Below are positions 17,985 to 26,341 of a stretch of 47,146 bases of DNA, piece after piece. A program made the position numbers and the translations under genes. A model generated the notes under the pieces. That model ran no database searches and was not told the origin of the DNA. It saw only the letters and a program-made list of their open reading frames with translations. The stretch is from Bacteroidota bacterium (GTDB lineage Bacteria; Bacteroidota; Bacteroidia; Cytophagales; Microscillaceae), in the NCBI GenBank assembly GCA_004293265.1, contig RDXZ01000019.1, positions 1 to 47,146 on the forward strand. The letters run 5' to 3'. Position 1 is the first letter of the stretch, and each line of letters opens with the position of its first letter.

Positions 17985-18035
17985 AACCTAAATTTTTATT
18001 AATATTTCATTTCTGTACTTTTCGACTACCAACAA
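17957..18035 (+). other. Candidate two-state RNA structure
   Basis: A perfect hairpin, AATGCA (17963-17968) / TGCATT (17977-17982), has the 8-nt loop TCGAAAAG. That loop is exactly complementary to CTTTTCGA at 18018-18025. The loop plus the 3' arm (17969-17980) can form a 12-bp helix with 18014-18025 containing one G-U wobble, which excludes the hairpin; alternatively, loop pairing gives a pseudoknot. It lies downstream of a good promoter. No known riboswitch class is recognised. The rest of the gap (18036-18303) is AT-rich without genes. Confidence 0.35.
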
Positions 18036-18337
18036 CTTTTATTTATTCAACATCTTTTTTACTTTAAACAAAGGTAAATATATTTTCTTATTCAACCAAA
18101 TATTTATCAAAAAAATAAACAAATAAAATACCCAAACATATTCACAAGTTATAAAGATATTTAAGGCTAAAAATTATCAAAAAAATATCTTCAAAAACAA
18201 AAATCCGTACTATTTCAAATACTTCCTATCCAAAAATAGGCGTTAAAAAAACATTCACTAAAAAAAGATTTTAAAACGTATAAATATTTATATGATTTTT
18301 TAGTAATTTTGCACTTTATAAAAAATCAATAAAAAAA

Positions 18338-19303
18338 ATGATAGTAGTTACAGGAGCCGCAGGTTTTATTGGCAGTTGTTTGATAAGTTATTTGAATCAA
18401 AATAATTTTAAAGCCATTATTGCTGTTGATGATTTTTCGAGAATAGATAAAAAAAATAATTATCAACACAAAAATATTCATTCTTTTGTAGAAAGAAATG
18501 TTTTTTTTGAATGGTTGGATAAAAATTATCAACACGTTGAATTTATTTTTCACATTGGCGCAAAAACTGATACCACAGAGTTTAATGTTGAAATTTTCAA
18601 TGAATTAAACTTGCATTACACACAAAAAATGTGGCAATCTTGTATCAATTATCAAATTCCTTTGGTGTATGCTTCATCAGCCGCTACTTATGGCGGAGGC
18701 GAAAATGGTTATGATGATGACGAAAGCAAAATTAATCAATTAGTGCCTCTAAATCCTTATGGAGATTCAAAAAATGATTTTGATAAATGGGCATTGGCAC
18801 AAAAAGAAAAACCTTTTTTTTGGGCAGGTTTAAAGTTTTTTAATGTGTATGGACCCAACGAATACCACAAAAACAGAATGGCATCTGTGATTTGGCACGC
18901 CTTTCAACAAATTCAAAAAACAGGAAAAATGAATCTTTTTCGCTCTCATCACCCCGATTTTAGAGATGGAGAACAAATGAGAGATTTTGTGTATGTAAAA
19001 GATGTCATCAAAGTTTGTTATTTTTTGATGCACCACCGCAAAAATTCAGGAATTTATAATTTAGGAAGTGGAAAAGCACGCACATTTTTAGATTTAGTCA
19101 AAAATACTTTCAAAGCAATGGAAGTCGAGGAAAATATCAGTTTTATAGATACACCTTTGGATATTCGAGATAAATATCAGTATTTTACAGAAGCGAATAT
19201 GCAAAAACTAATCAATATTGGTTATCAAACCAAATTTTATTCGTTAGAAGAAGGAATCGATGACTATGTAAAAAATTATTTATTGCCTCATAAATATTTC
19301 TAA
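18338..19303 (+). CDS. hldD: ADP-L-glycero-D-manno-heptose-6-epimerase
   Basis: A 321-residue extended short-chain dehydrogenase that inverts C-6 of ADP-heptose to make the precursor of the lipopolysaccharide inner core. The NADP site is G6-A-A-G9-F-I-G12, the acidic DDFS follows strand 2, and the catalytic Y141-x-x-x-K145 lies in NPYGDSK, with ASSAATYG holding the serine. The FFNVYGPNEYHKNRMASV and F-R-D-G-E-Q-M-R-D-F-V-Y segments are specific for HldD/RfaD. The residue spacing matches the E. coli enzyme (Y140, K144) within one residue. A -7-like TAATTTTG at 18304-18311 without a clear -33 lies 27 bp before the start. Confidence 0.95.
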   Translation: MIVVTGAAGFIGSCLISYLNQNNFKAIIAVDDFSRIDKKNNYQHKNIHSFVERNVFFEWLDKNYQHVEFIFHIGAKTDTTEFNVEIFNELNLHYTQKMWQSCINYQIPLVYASSAATYGGGENGYDDDESKINQLVPLNPYGDSKNDFDKWALAQKEKPFFWAGLKFFNVYGPNEYHKNRMASVIWHAFQQIQKTGKMNLFRSHHPDFRDGEQMRDFVYVKDVIKVCYFLMHHRKNSGIYNLGSGKARTFLDLVKNTFKAMEVEENISFIDTPLDIRDKYQYFTEANMQKLINIGYQTKFYSLEEGIDDYVKNYLLPHKYF

Positions 19304-19366
19304 AAATAAACCAAAACATTTATTTTTACAATTTTTTCTTTAAATTATACTATTTTTTTGGTATCG

Positions 19367-19400
19367 TTTGCATAATATTAAAAAAAATAATATACCTTTG
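19367..19400 (+). promoter_or_regulatory. Bacteroidota promoter for the glutamate dehydrogenase gene
   Basis: TTTG (19367-19370), 22-nt spacer, TACCTTTG (19393-19400), 45 bp before the start codon. Confidence 0.7.
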
Positions 19401-19444
19401 CAAATAAATTTTTTTAAATACTCAAATTCGTAATTTTTTTATAT

Positions 19445-20719
19445 ATGTCATATTTAGAACCCGCACCTATCAAGGATAAAGAAAATCCTTTGCTCTCGAT
19501 GATGTCCCGTTTTGATGAAGCCGTCAAACATTTGGGCATCAGTAATGAAATGTATGATATTTTGAAAGTTCCTTATCGACAAGTGGTGGTAGGTTTGCCT
19601 ATCACAATGGATAATGGAAGTATCAAAGTCTTCGAAGGCTATCGTGTTTTACATTCAAACATTTTAGGACCTTCAAAAGGTGGAATTCGTTTTGCTCCCG
19701 ATGTGCATTTGGACGAAGTAAGAGCATTAGCCGCTTGGATGACTTGGAAGTGTGCCGTTGTTGATATTCCTTATGGAGGCGCAAAAGGTGGCGTAACTTG
19801 TAACCCAAGAGAAATGTCAGCAGGAGAATTGGAAAGATTGATGCGTGCCTACACACAATCAATGTTAGATGTTTTCGGACCTGATAAAGATATTCCCGCA
19901 CCCGATATGGGTACAAGCCCAAGAGAAATGGCTTGGTTGATGGACGAATATTCAAAAGCAAAAGGAATGACTGTGCAAGCAGTTGTAACAGGAAAACCTT
20001 TGGTTTTGGGTGGCTCATTGGGTAGAGTAGAAGCAACAGGACGTGGCGTAATGGTATGTGCTTTGGCAGGTATGGAAAAACTAAGATTAAATCCATTCAA
20101 ATCAACTGCCGCAGTACAAGGCTTTGGAAATGTAGGCTCACACGCGGCACGCCTATTACACGAAAGAGGTGTAAAAATTGTTGCCATTAGTGATTTTACA
20201 GGGGCTTATTACAACGAAAAAGGAATTGACATCGCGGAAGCAATGGCATATACAGAAAAAAATAATAAATCTTTAGAAGGCTACAAAGGTGGTGAAAAAA
20301 TTACCAACGAAGCTTTATTAGAGTTAGAGGTTGATGTATTAGTACCAGCCGCCAAAGAAGATGTAATTACTGACGAAAACGCCTCAAGAATCAAAGCAAA
20401 ACTTATTGTAGAAGGTGCAAACGGACCTACCTCAGCAGGTGCTGACAAAACTATCAACGAAAAAGGTATCGTAGCCATTCCTGATATTTTAGCCAATGCA
20501 GGTGGAGTAACCGTTTCTTATTTTGAATGGGTACAAAATCGTTTGGGCTACAAATGGACGCAAGAAAGAGTAGAACGCCGTAGCGACCGTATTATGAAAG
20601 ATGCTTTTGAAAAAGTATATGAAGCTTCTGTCAAATACAATACTTCAATGCGTATTGCCGCTTATATTGTTGCTATTGATAAAGTAGCACAAACATATAA
20701 ATTTAGAGGTGGTTACTAA
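19445..20719 (+). CDS. gdhA: Glutamate dehydrogenase (Glu/Leu/Phe/Val dehydrogenase family)
   Basis: A 424-residue enzyme interconverting glutamate and 2-oxoglutarate plus ammonia. The substrate-binding lysines are in GPSKGG (Lys78), WKCAVVD (Lys102) and PYGGAKGGV (Lys114, catalytic), and PAPDMGTSPREMAW carries the catalytic Asp region. The Rossmann part shows A-A-V-Q-G-F-G-N-V-G-S, with VEGANGPT and LANAGGVTVSYFEW downstream. The length equals that of the catabolic RocG/GudB type, which favours NAD(H), but the cofactor is not proven. It is a single-gene unit with its own promoter; the gap after it carries a MITE remnant and a terminator. Confidence 0.96.
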   Translation: MSYLEPAPIKDKENPLLSMMSRFDEAVKHLGISNEMYDILKVPYRQVVVGLPITMDNGSIKVFEGYRVLHSNILGPSKGGIRFAPDVHLDEVRALAAWMTWKCAVVDIPYGGAKGGVTCNPREMSAGELERLMRAYTQSMLDVFGPDKDIPAPDMGTSPREMAWLMDEYSKAKGMTVQAVVTGKPLVLGGSLGRVEATGRGVMVCALAGMEKLRLNPFKSTAAVQGFGNVGSHAARLLHERGVKIVAISDFTGAYYNEKGIDIAEAMAYTEKNNKSLEGYKGGEKITNEALLELEVDVLVPAAKEDVITDENASRIKAKLIVEGANGPTSAGADKTINEKGIVAIPDILANAGGVTVSYFEWVQNRLGYKWTQERVERRSDRIMKDAFEKVYEASVKYNTSMRIAAYIVAIDKVAQTYKFRGGY

Positions 20720-20744
20720 ATCATTAATGACTTTATATTTTAGT

Positions 20745-20812
20745 AGTTCTGCTAAGATTGATACGAAAAATAACGTAAAATATAAAACCTTTGTATAAAT
20801 TTTAGAAGAACC
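20745..20812. repeat. Palindromic MITE-like element, core-deleted copy 2
   Basis: The left end AGTTCTGCTAAGATTGATAC (20745-20764) and right end GTATAAATTTTAGAAGAACC (20793-20812) are inverted copies of each other and match the ends of the elements at 3262 and 39593. The TGTAGCACAC palindromic core is missing, so this looks like an internal deletion derivative. Confidence 0.65.
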
Positions 20813-20840
20813 AATATTTTTTAGATTTCAAATATATAAA

Positions 20841-20880
20841 AAAAAACTCTTGCAAGATTTACTTTTTGTAAGAGTTTTTT
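20841..20880 (+). terminator. Hairpin terminator between gdhA and the carbonic anhydrase-like gene
   Basis: Arms 20841-20855 (AAAAAACTCTTGCAA) and 20866-20880 (TTGTAAGAGTTTTTT) pair with one mismatch. The T run continues into the -33 box of the next promoter. Confidence 0.85.
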
Positions 20881-20910
20881 TTGTAGAAATAATAAAAAAA
20901 ACTATCTTTG
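20880..20910 (+). promoter_or_regulatory. Bacteroidota promoter for the gamma-carbonic anhydrase-like gene
   Basis: TTTG (20880-20883), 19-nt spacer, TATCTTTG (20903-20910), 29 bp before the ATG. The -33 box is formed by the end of the preceding terminator's T run. Confidence 0.75.
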
Positions 20911-20938
20911 CAAAAAAAATAAAATTATTTTAAATAAA

Positions 20939-21451
20939 ATGGCACTTATTCAATCAGTCAATGGCGTTTCACCAATTTATGGAGAAGAATGTTTTTTTGC
21001 AGAAAACTCAACCATTATTGGGCAAGTTACAATGGGAAATCGTTGCAGTGTTTGGTTTAATGCAGTAGTTCGTGGTGATGTCAGCCCGATTACAATGGGC
21101 AATCAAGTCAATATTCAAGACGGTGCAGTGATTCACGCCACTTATCAACGCAACCAAACAATTATCGGTAATAATGTATCGATTGCACACAACGCTATCG
21201 TGCATGGTTGTACGATTGAAGACAATGTTTTGATAGGTATGGGAGCAATTATTATGGATAATTGCGTCATAAAAAGTGGTTCTATTATCGGAGCAGGTGC
21301 CATTATTACACAAAATAAAGTCGTAGAATCAGGAGAAATTTGGGCAGGAAATCCAGCAAAATTTATTAAAAAAACAGGAGATTTAGCAATCACAGAAATT
21401 CAAAGAATAGCCAATGCTTATCCAATGTATGCTACTTGGATAGGAAAATAA
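20939..21451 (+). CDS. Gamma-carbonic anhydrase-like hexapeptide-repeat protein
   Basis: A 170-residue left-handed beta-helix protein of the YrdA/PaaY/CaiE group. Hexapeptide repeats (pattern [LIV]-G-x4) run from about residue 25 to 140, and a C-terminal helix follows. The three metal-ligand histidines of the gamma class are present: His66 (VIHATY), His84 (SIAHN) and His89 (VHGC). RGDVSPITMG and GNPAKFIKK are family signatures. Members form trimers with zinc or iron between subunits; many show no measurable carbonic anhydrase activity, so the reaction is uncertain. It has its own promoter. Confidence 0.92.
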   Translation: MALIQSVNGVSPIYGEECFFAENSTIIGQVTMGNRCSVWFNAVVRGDVSPITMGNQVNIQDGAVIHATYQRNQTIIGNNVSIAHNAIVHGCTIEDNVLIGMGAIIMDNCVIKSGSIIGAGAIITQNKVVESGEIWAGNPAKFIKKTGDLAITEIQRIANAYPMYATWIGK

Positions 21452-21560
21452 CAAAATATACATTAATAAATAACTATTTGTATCTACTCAAATCCAACAA
21501 AGGAGAAATAGGTACTTTTTAAATGGGTAAGTAATTACTTTATTAGTTTTGATTAAAATA

Positions 21561-22547
21561 ATGGAAAATAAAAATTGTAATGATAACATAAAAATTTTGA
21601 TGGAATCACGATTATTTTATTATATTCGTGTTGATATTGATAATAATTTGATTGTTTTTAATGATTATTTTAAAAAAATAAACTCATATTCGACTGAAAA
21701 ATTGGCATCAGGAAGTATATTAAATTTTATGCATCATGAGGATTATTTGAAATATTATGAGGTCAAAAAAAAATGTTTGAATAATTGGAATGAAAGTTTT
21801 TTAGTAGCTTTAAAAATAATAGACCACGAAAAAAATGATTATTTTACTATCAAATGGGAATTTAGAGCAATACAAAATAGCAATAATGAAATATTTTTGG
21901 AGGCGATTGGTTGGGACGACACCCAAAATCTTCATTTTTTAAAACAAAGAAGTGCACAAATCAATAAAGTTTTAGAAATTTTACCTGATATTTTATTAGT
22001 CATTGATGAAGATTTGGTGTTGATGAATATTTTTAGGAACGCAAAAATTTTTTTTGAATATTCACCTCTAAATTTAATTGGCAAAAAAATTCATCATATT
22101 CCTTTGCAAGAGGAAGAAAAAATAATTTTTATTCATAATATTCAAAAAACTTTTACAGAAAAAGCCTTACAAGATATTGAATATACTTGGCAATCAAACA
22201 ATGGAACTAAAAGACATTTTTTAGCCAATGCTGTTTCGGTTGAGTTTTGGGGCAAAAATTGTGTTTTGTGGCTTGCCAAAGATATTACTGAGTTTAAAAA
22301 TACTCAAGAACTATTGGTAAAAAGAAATGAACAACTTACTGATATTGCTAATCTAAATGCACACAAAGTCAGAGGACCTGTTGCCACTATTTTAGGTTTA
22401 ATTCAATTGTTTGAACCTCAAAATATGGACGAAAATAACCAAAAATTATTCGAAATGATGCAAATGACGGTTCAAAAGTTAGACTTAGCTATTCATCAAA
22501 TTATTTATACTACGTATGAGAATTATGATAAATCAGAATATGAATAA
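21561..22547 (+). CDS. PAS-PAS protein with a histidine-kinase DHp segment but no ATPase domain
   Basis: 328 residues from the ATG at 21561; a TTG four codons upstream is in frame but less likely. Two PAS-like domains lie near residues 15-120 and 135-250, the second ending in the usual W-L-A-K-D-I-T-E-F-K PAC linker. A kinase-like dimerisation helix follows, with the H-box LNAHKVRGPVATILGL (His268). The protein then stops after the second helix, with no N, G1 or G2 boxes. It therefore cannot phosphorylate itself; it could be a phosphotransfer, phosphatase or sensory partner of another kinase. No membrane segment is visible. The stop codon touches a palindromic terminator, and rpsT follows. 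Confidence 0.8.
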   Translation: MENKNCNDNIKILMESRLFYYIRVDIDNNLIVFNDYFKKINSYSTEKLASGSILNFMHHEDYLKYYEVKKKCLNNWNESFLVALKIIDHEKNDYFTIKWEFRAIQNSNNEIFLEAIGWDDTQNLHFLKQRSAQINKVLEILPDILLVIDEDLVLMNIFRNAKIFFEYSPLNLIGKKIHHIPLQEEEKIIFIHNIQKTFTEKALQDIEYTWQSNNGTKRHFLANAVSVEFWGKNCVLWLAKDITEFKNTQELLVKRNEQLTDIANLNAHKVRGPVATILGLIQLFEPQNMDENNQKLFEMMQMTVQKLDLAIHQIIYTTYENYDKSEYE

Positions 22548-22576
22548 AAAAATATCATAAATTTATGATATTTTTT
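22547..22576 (+). terminator. Perfect 30-nt palindrome after the PAS/DHp gene
   Basis: AAAAAATATCATAAA (22547-22561) is followed directly by its complement (22562-22576), giving a 15-bp stem ending in T6 and starting at the last base of the stop codon. Confidence 0.7.
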
Positions 22577-22608
22577 GAATAATAATTTTTTATTTCAAAA
22601 AAAACATC

Positions 22609-22616
22609 TAACTTTG
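22609..22616 (+). promoter_or_regulatory. Bacteroidota -7 element (TAACTTTG) for rpsT
   Basis: An exact TAnnTTTG match about 65 bp before the rpsT start. A TTTG lies upstream but at a spacing of about 31 nt, longer than usual, so only the -7 half is convincing. Confidence 0.55.
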
Positions 22617-22681
22617 CAGTTCTTTTAATAATTGTATCGAAAATATATCATTTTACATAAAAATATTTCTATTTTAAAGCA

Positions 22682-22939
22682 ATGGCAAATCATAAATCCG
22701 CAATAAAAAGAATCAGAGCAAACGAAAGAAAACGTTTACGTAACCGCTTTCAGTTAAAAACTACGCGTACATTCATCAAAAAATTACGTGCTACAAAAGA
22801 AAAATCTGTAGCACAAGATTTATTGAAAAAAGTATCTGCGATGGTGGATAGATTGGCTCGTAAAAACATCATTCACAAAAACAATGCTGCTAATAAAAAA
22901 TCAAAATTAGCAAAATATGTGAATCATTTATCAGCATAA
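22682..22939 (+). CDS. rpsT: 30S ribosomal protein S20
   Basis: An 85-residue, very basic helical protein that binds 16S rRNA early in small-subunit assembly. MANHKSAIKRIRANERKRLRNR is the family N-terminus, K-K-V-S-A-M-V-D-R-L-A-R-K-N-I-I-H is the central helix and HKNNAANKKSKLAK the C-terminal part. The length is standard. It has its own promoter element and terminator, as is common for S20. Confidence 0.97.
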   Translation: MANHKSAIKRIRANERKRLRNRFQLKTTRTFIKKLRATKEKSVAQDLLKKVSAMVDRLARKNIIHKNNAANKKSKLAKYVNHLSA

Positions 22940-22968
22940 ATCTTTTTTTTGCATCTAAAAAACTTTAT

Positions 22969-23018
22969 AAGGCTTATATGTTCTTTTTTTTGAAGAAGAA
23001 TAATACGAAGCCTTTTTT
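22969..23018 (+). terminator. Hairpin terminator after rpsT
   Basis: AAGGCTT (22969-22975) pairs with AAGCCTT (23008-23014), with inner pairing of TTCTT to AAGAA, followed by a T run. The remaining gap 23019-23231 shows no supported gene. Confidence 0.65.
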
Positions 23019-23231
23019 GTTTTGTATTTTTGGGAAATATATTTTAGGTTTATTTGGCAGACGCTTGCATCAAAATAATCTAAATAGTTGCGATTTTTTT
23101 TATGGTTTTTATTCCGAACTCACATTATTTATATTTTTAGCCTCAAGAGAAGAAAAAAGGCGATAAAAAATCTATGTATTCATAGTAAAAATACAAGTAA
23201 CAACATAAAAATCAAACACAAAAATATTTTT

Positions 23232-24461
23232 TCATAAATTATTAACGATTTCTTTGGTAGGTTGTTTTTTTGTTTTTTCGTATAATTTAACAAATAATCC
23301 ATAATAAAATTCGACCATCAATCCCGAAAGAACTGCTCCTGCTAAGGCTAAATTGATATTTACACGCAAATTGAATGTATAAAAAGCATAAATATTTATG
23401 GTAAATAATAAAATAGCGAATACAAATTGCATTACTAAAGTTACACTATCAAACCAAAAACCAATACGATTATAAAAAAAACTAAACAATAATACAGAGG
23501 AAAAAATCAGCACAATGGCTAAAAATATATTCATATATTCATTCATTTCATCGATATAATCTTGGTTTAAAATCATTGAAATAATATTGGCGTGTACCAC
23601 AATTCCGTACATATCAGGCGTGCTTTTTCCCACATAATTTTTATTCAAAGGCGTATAAAATTTATCATCAAAAGAATTTTCTTGCAAAGAATTACCCATA
23701 AAACCTAACAAAACAATTCTGTTTGTAAATACATCATTTTCAACTTCATCATTCAAAACTTGAGAAAAATCAACAGAAGTATAAACATTTTCAGCATTTT
23801 TTCCTGTTTTTATATTGCCTCTATAATTGATATATTCTGATACATTTTTTCTTGCTAAAAATTTTTTGGCTTTATTTTTATCGTATATTTCTGCTAATTT
23901 GACTGCAAAAGCGACTTCATTTTTTCCTTTGCATTTGGTTTGTGGAATAAAACTTCTACACGTTAAAAATTCTGACATATTTTCGTCTCCTGTAGTAGTA
24001 AGATTTGCGTAAGAATTTATCATTTTGCCCGAAAAAAATGGATTGGTAATATTCAGCGTATCATATTGTTTTGTTTTGTCATTAAAACCTTGTAATTGAC
24101 TGACAAATACAACATTTTTACAGGCTTCTATGCCTTTTTGGAGTAATGTATCGCTTTTATCATCTCTCAATTTTCTAAAAAATGCATCAATTCCAACTAC
24201 TTTTGGTTTTTGAGTTGCAATTTTTTCTAACAATTGCCCAATTTCTCCTCTGTCCAATTTACCGATATTAACTACTACAATTTTATCATCTAATTTTGGG
24301 TCTTTTTTGAGTTGAGAAAAAACAATATCTGTAATATCAAAATCTTTGAATACGTTTTGAATAGGATTAAATGTTTCGAATTGTAATGGAATATTACTTA
24401 AACCAAACATCACAACAAACATAATGAGTGTAATTAGAAAGGCATCACGTAGTAATTTCAT
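23232..24461 (-). CDS. CHASE2-domain membrane protein without an output domain
   Basis: A 409-residue protein with one N-terminal membrane helix (about 8-25), a periplasmic CHASE2 sensory domain (about 35-310) and a C-terminal block of three membrane helices (about 312-392). The typical CHASE2 cues are D-D-K-I-V-V-V-N-I-G, KVVGIDAFF and the N-R-I-V-L-L-G-F segment, then P-D-M-Y-G-I-V-V-H-A-N before the helices. Most CHASE2 receptors continue into a kinase, cyclase or phosphatase; here only about 20 basic residues follow the last helix. The nearest upstream gene on the same strand is a SpoIIE phosphatase, a possible separate output protein. The ligand is unknown. Confidence 0.85.
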   Translation of the reverse strand: MKLLRDAFLITLIMFVVMFGLSNIPLQFETFNPIQNVFKDFDITDIVFSQLKKDPKLDDKIVVVNIGKLDRGEIGQLLEKIATQKPKVVGIDAFFRKLRDDKSDTLLQKGIEACKNVVFVSQLQGFNDKTKQYDTLNITNPFFSGKMINSYANLTTTGDENMSEFLTCRSFIPQTKCKGKNEVAFAVKLAEIYDKNKAKKFLARKNVSEYINYRGNIKTGKNAENVYTSVDFSQVLNDEVENDVFTNRIVLLGFMGNSLQENSFDDKFYTPLNKNYVGKSTPDMYGIVVHANIISMILNQDYIDEMNEYMNIFLAIVLIFSSVLLFSFFYNRIGFWFDSVTLVMQFVFAILLFTINIYAFYTFNLRVNINLALAGAVLSGLMVEFYYGLFVKLYEKTKKQPTKEIVNNL

Positions 24462-24587
24462 AGTATTAAGAATTATAAGGAATAACGATTGATTGTTAAA
24501 TCTATTGTACGCAAAAATAATTCCTAAAAAAAATTGGTTTGATTAAGTGTAATGAACACTATAAGTTATAAAGTTAAAAAAATAGCC

Positions 24588-24722
24588 TTAGTTCATTTCA
24601 AAGGTTGTATTTATTTTTGATTTTTTTATTTGTTCGAAAGATAGACCTATTATTTTAGAAATAAAATCATAAGGCATATTTTCTTTCAATAAATTAACTA
24701 TTACAATTTCTTTATTTTTCAT
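24588..24722 (-). pseudogene. C-terminal relic of an Rpn-family nuclease/transposase
   Basis: The 44-codon ORF begins MKNKEIVIVNLLKENMPYDF and continues ISKIIGLSFEQIKK. This matches the C-terminal tail of Rpn (PD-(D/E)XK nuclease family transposase) proteins, where the pattern is A..LL..G....I...TGLS.EEI..L. The nuclease core is absent; a short palindrome lies immediately upstream instead. It sits between the SpoIIE and CHASE2 genes and is probably the remains of an insertion. It might alternatively be a short stand-alone tail-like protein. Confidence 0.55.
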
Positions 24723-24732
24723 TTTTCCCAAC

Positions 24733-24758
24733 TGGTCGTGGCCTCCTCGCTACGACCA
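24733..24758. repeat. GGTCGT palindrome
   Basis: TGGTCGTGGC and GCTACGACCA form an imperfect hairpin with a short GC-rich loop (CTCCTC) in otherwise AT-rich DNA, directly upstream of the Rpn relic. It resembles the short palindromes scattered between genes in Bacteroidota. The remainder of the 401-bp gap (24759-24862) has no gene. Confidence 0.6.
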
Positions 24759-24862
24759 ATTGCGTTTTTCGCATTATTGTTGGAATTTTATATATTTTTG
24801 TTACAATTTCAGTTTTCTATTTTTTGTTTATCTCAAAAAAATCTCACGCTAATAATTTAAAA

Positions 24863-26341
24863 TCAAATACTAAAACCAAAAATCAAAATATCATCAATTT
24901 GTTCTTCGTTTCCTTCTTCTATCCAATCTATCAATATATTTTCTAAAAATTTCTTTTGTGAAGGCAAGGGTTGGTTTTGTGCTTCTATCAAAGTTTCTCT
25001 TAATCTTTTTTTACCAAATTTTTTAGAATTTTCTCCACCAAATTGGTCGTGAAATCCATCTGTAAACAAATAAAAACTATATTCGTAGTTTGGTTGTAAG
25101 ACAATAGAATGATTATCAAAAACTCTATGCTGTTCTCTTTGTTCACCACCAATGCTTGTATTTTCACTTTTGATGACTTTAATTTCATTGTTCTCAAAAT
25201 AAATCAAAGAAGTTTTCGCACCTGCAAAATCAATGGTTTTGTTTTCTTTATTTATCAAACAAATAGATATATCCATTCCATCACGATTAGTAGTTTCCTT
25301 TTGTTTGAGTGCTTGTCGTATGCCAAGATGTAATTCTTGTAATATTTTATCAGGTGAATAGATTTTTTTGTTGATAATTTCTTGTAATATTTGATTAGCA
25401 ATCAAACTCATAAAAGCCCCAGGTATGCCATGACCTGTGCAATCTGCCACCGCCAAAATAGAAAACTTATCATTAATATTTTCAAAGAAATAAAAATCAC
25501 CTGAAACAATATCTCTTGGTTGATAAAGAATAAAATGAGATTTAAAAAAATGATTGAGTTGCTCAGGAAGCGGTAAAATAGTTTGTTGAATTAATTGTGC
25601 ATAATTCAAACTATCTTTCATATCAATATTTATCCTTTCGATGATTTCATTTCGATGTTCTAATATAATTCTTTGCTGCTCAATATTATCTCTTTGTGCT
25701 AATATCTCTTGATTTTGCTGATTATATTCTTCATTCAAAACTAATAATTGGTCTTTTTGGTCTTTTAGTGCGGCATTTTGATTTTGTATTTCTTCTTTTG
25801 TCCTACGCAAAACAGAACCACGCCAATGAGAAAGCAAACCAACATAATGACTTCCTGCAAATAAATACAAAAAACTTGGTAATAAATAAATATCAGGAAT
25901 ATGAATGGGCATATAAACAGTTTGATTCACAAAAAATCCTACAAAACTACTCAAAATATATATTAAAATACCCTTCCAACAAGCACTAATGCCATTCACA
26001 GCATAATTTGTAGCTGAATTTGTAATAAAATAAGGAAGAAAAACAGCGGGCATCCAATACACAAAGTTACTTAGCCAACCTATCCAAAACATATCCATTA
26101 AAAGCGTCTGAAATTCAACCTGACGCATATTTTGATTCTTTTTATAAATCCAAAATGCAATATGAGGATACAACAACATCAAAACAATAAAAACCGAAGC
26201 CAAAACACTGACTTTTTGTTCTACATATAATTGGGTTAGAATAACAGAAATAGACGCAAGCAAATAACCAATAATTCTCACAGGATAAATTGCATTGCCT
26301 AATACTCCCTTTTTTTTGTTTTGTTGTGATTGAGCAGACAT
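24863..26341 (-). CDS. Membrane-bound SpoIIE-family (PP2C) protein phosphatase
   Basis: 492 residues from the ATG at 26341; a longer in-frame start at 26419 would place the leader over a TATATTTG promoter-like element (26363-26370), so I prefer the shorter form. Residues about 15-175 carry some six membrane helices, about 180-250 form a coiled coil, and about 255-492 form the PP2C/SpoIIE domain. Metal-binding motifs are V-S-G-D-F-Y, D-C-T-G-H-G-I-P-G-A-F-M-S, R-D-G-M-D, F-T-D-G-F-H-D-Q-F-G-G and the terminal D-D-I-L-I. SpoIIE/RsbU enzymes dephosphorylate STAS antagonists, so the STAS protein at 15550-15885 is a plausible substrate. Signals would be sensed by the membrane part. Confidence 0.92.
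   Translation of the reverse strand: MSAQSQQNKKKGVLGNAIYPVRIIGYLLASISVILTQLYVEQKVSVLASVFIVLMLLYPHIAFWIYKKNQNMRQVEFQTLLMDMFWIGWLSNFVYWMPAVFLPYFITNSATNYAVNGISACWKGILIYILSSFVGFFVNQTVYMPIHIPDIYLLPSFLYLFAGSHYVGLLSHWRGSVLRRTKEEIQNQNAALKDQKDQLLVLNEEYNQQNQEILAQRDNIEQQRIILEHRNEIIERINIDMKDSLNYAQLIQQTILPLPEQLNHFFKSHFILYQPRDIVSGDFYFFENINDKFSILAVADCTGHGIPGAFMSLIANQILQEIINKKIYSPDKILQELHLGIRQALKQKETTNRDGMDISICLINKENKTIDFAGAKTSLIYFENNEIKVIKSENTSIGGEQREQHRVFDNHSIVLQPNYEYSFYLFTDGFHDQFGGENSKKFGKKRLRETLIEAQNQPLPSQKKFLENILIDWIEEGNEEQIDDILIFGFSI

Noticed and set aside
19623-20187. Long antisense ORFs inside gdhA
   Set aside because: They are mirror frames of a strongly conserved coding gene, with no promoter, terminator or recognisable product.
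22978-23166. 62-codon plus-strand ORF after rpsT
   Set aside because: It starts inside the rpsT terminator hairpin, and its translation is mostly Phe/Leu from T-rich DNA. No promoter or homology cue supports it.
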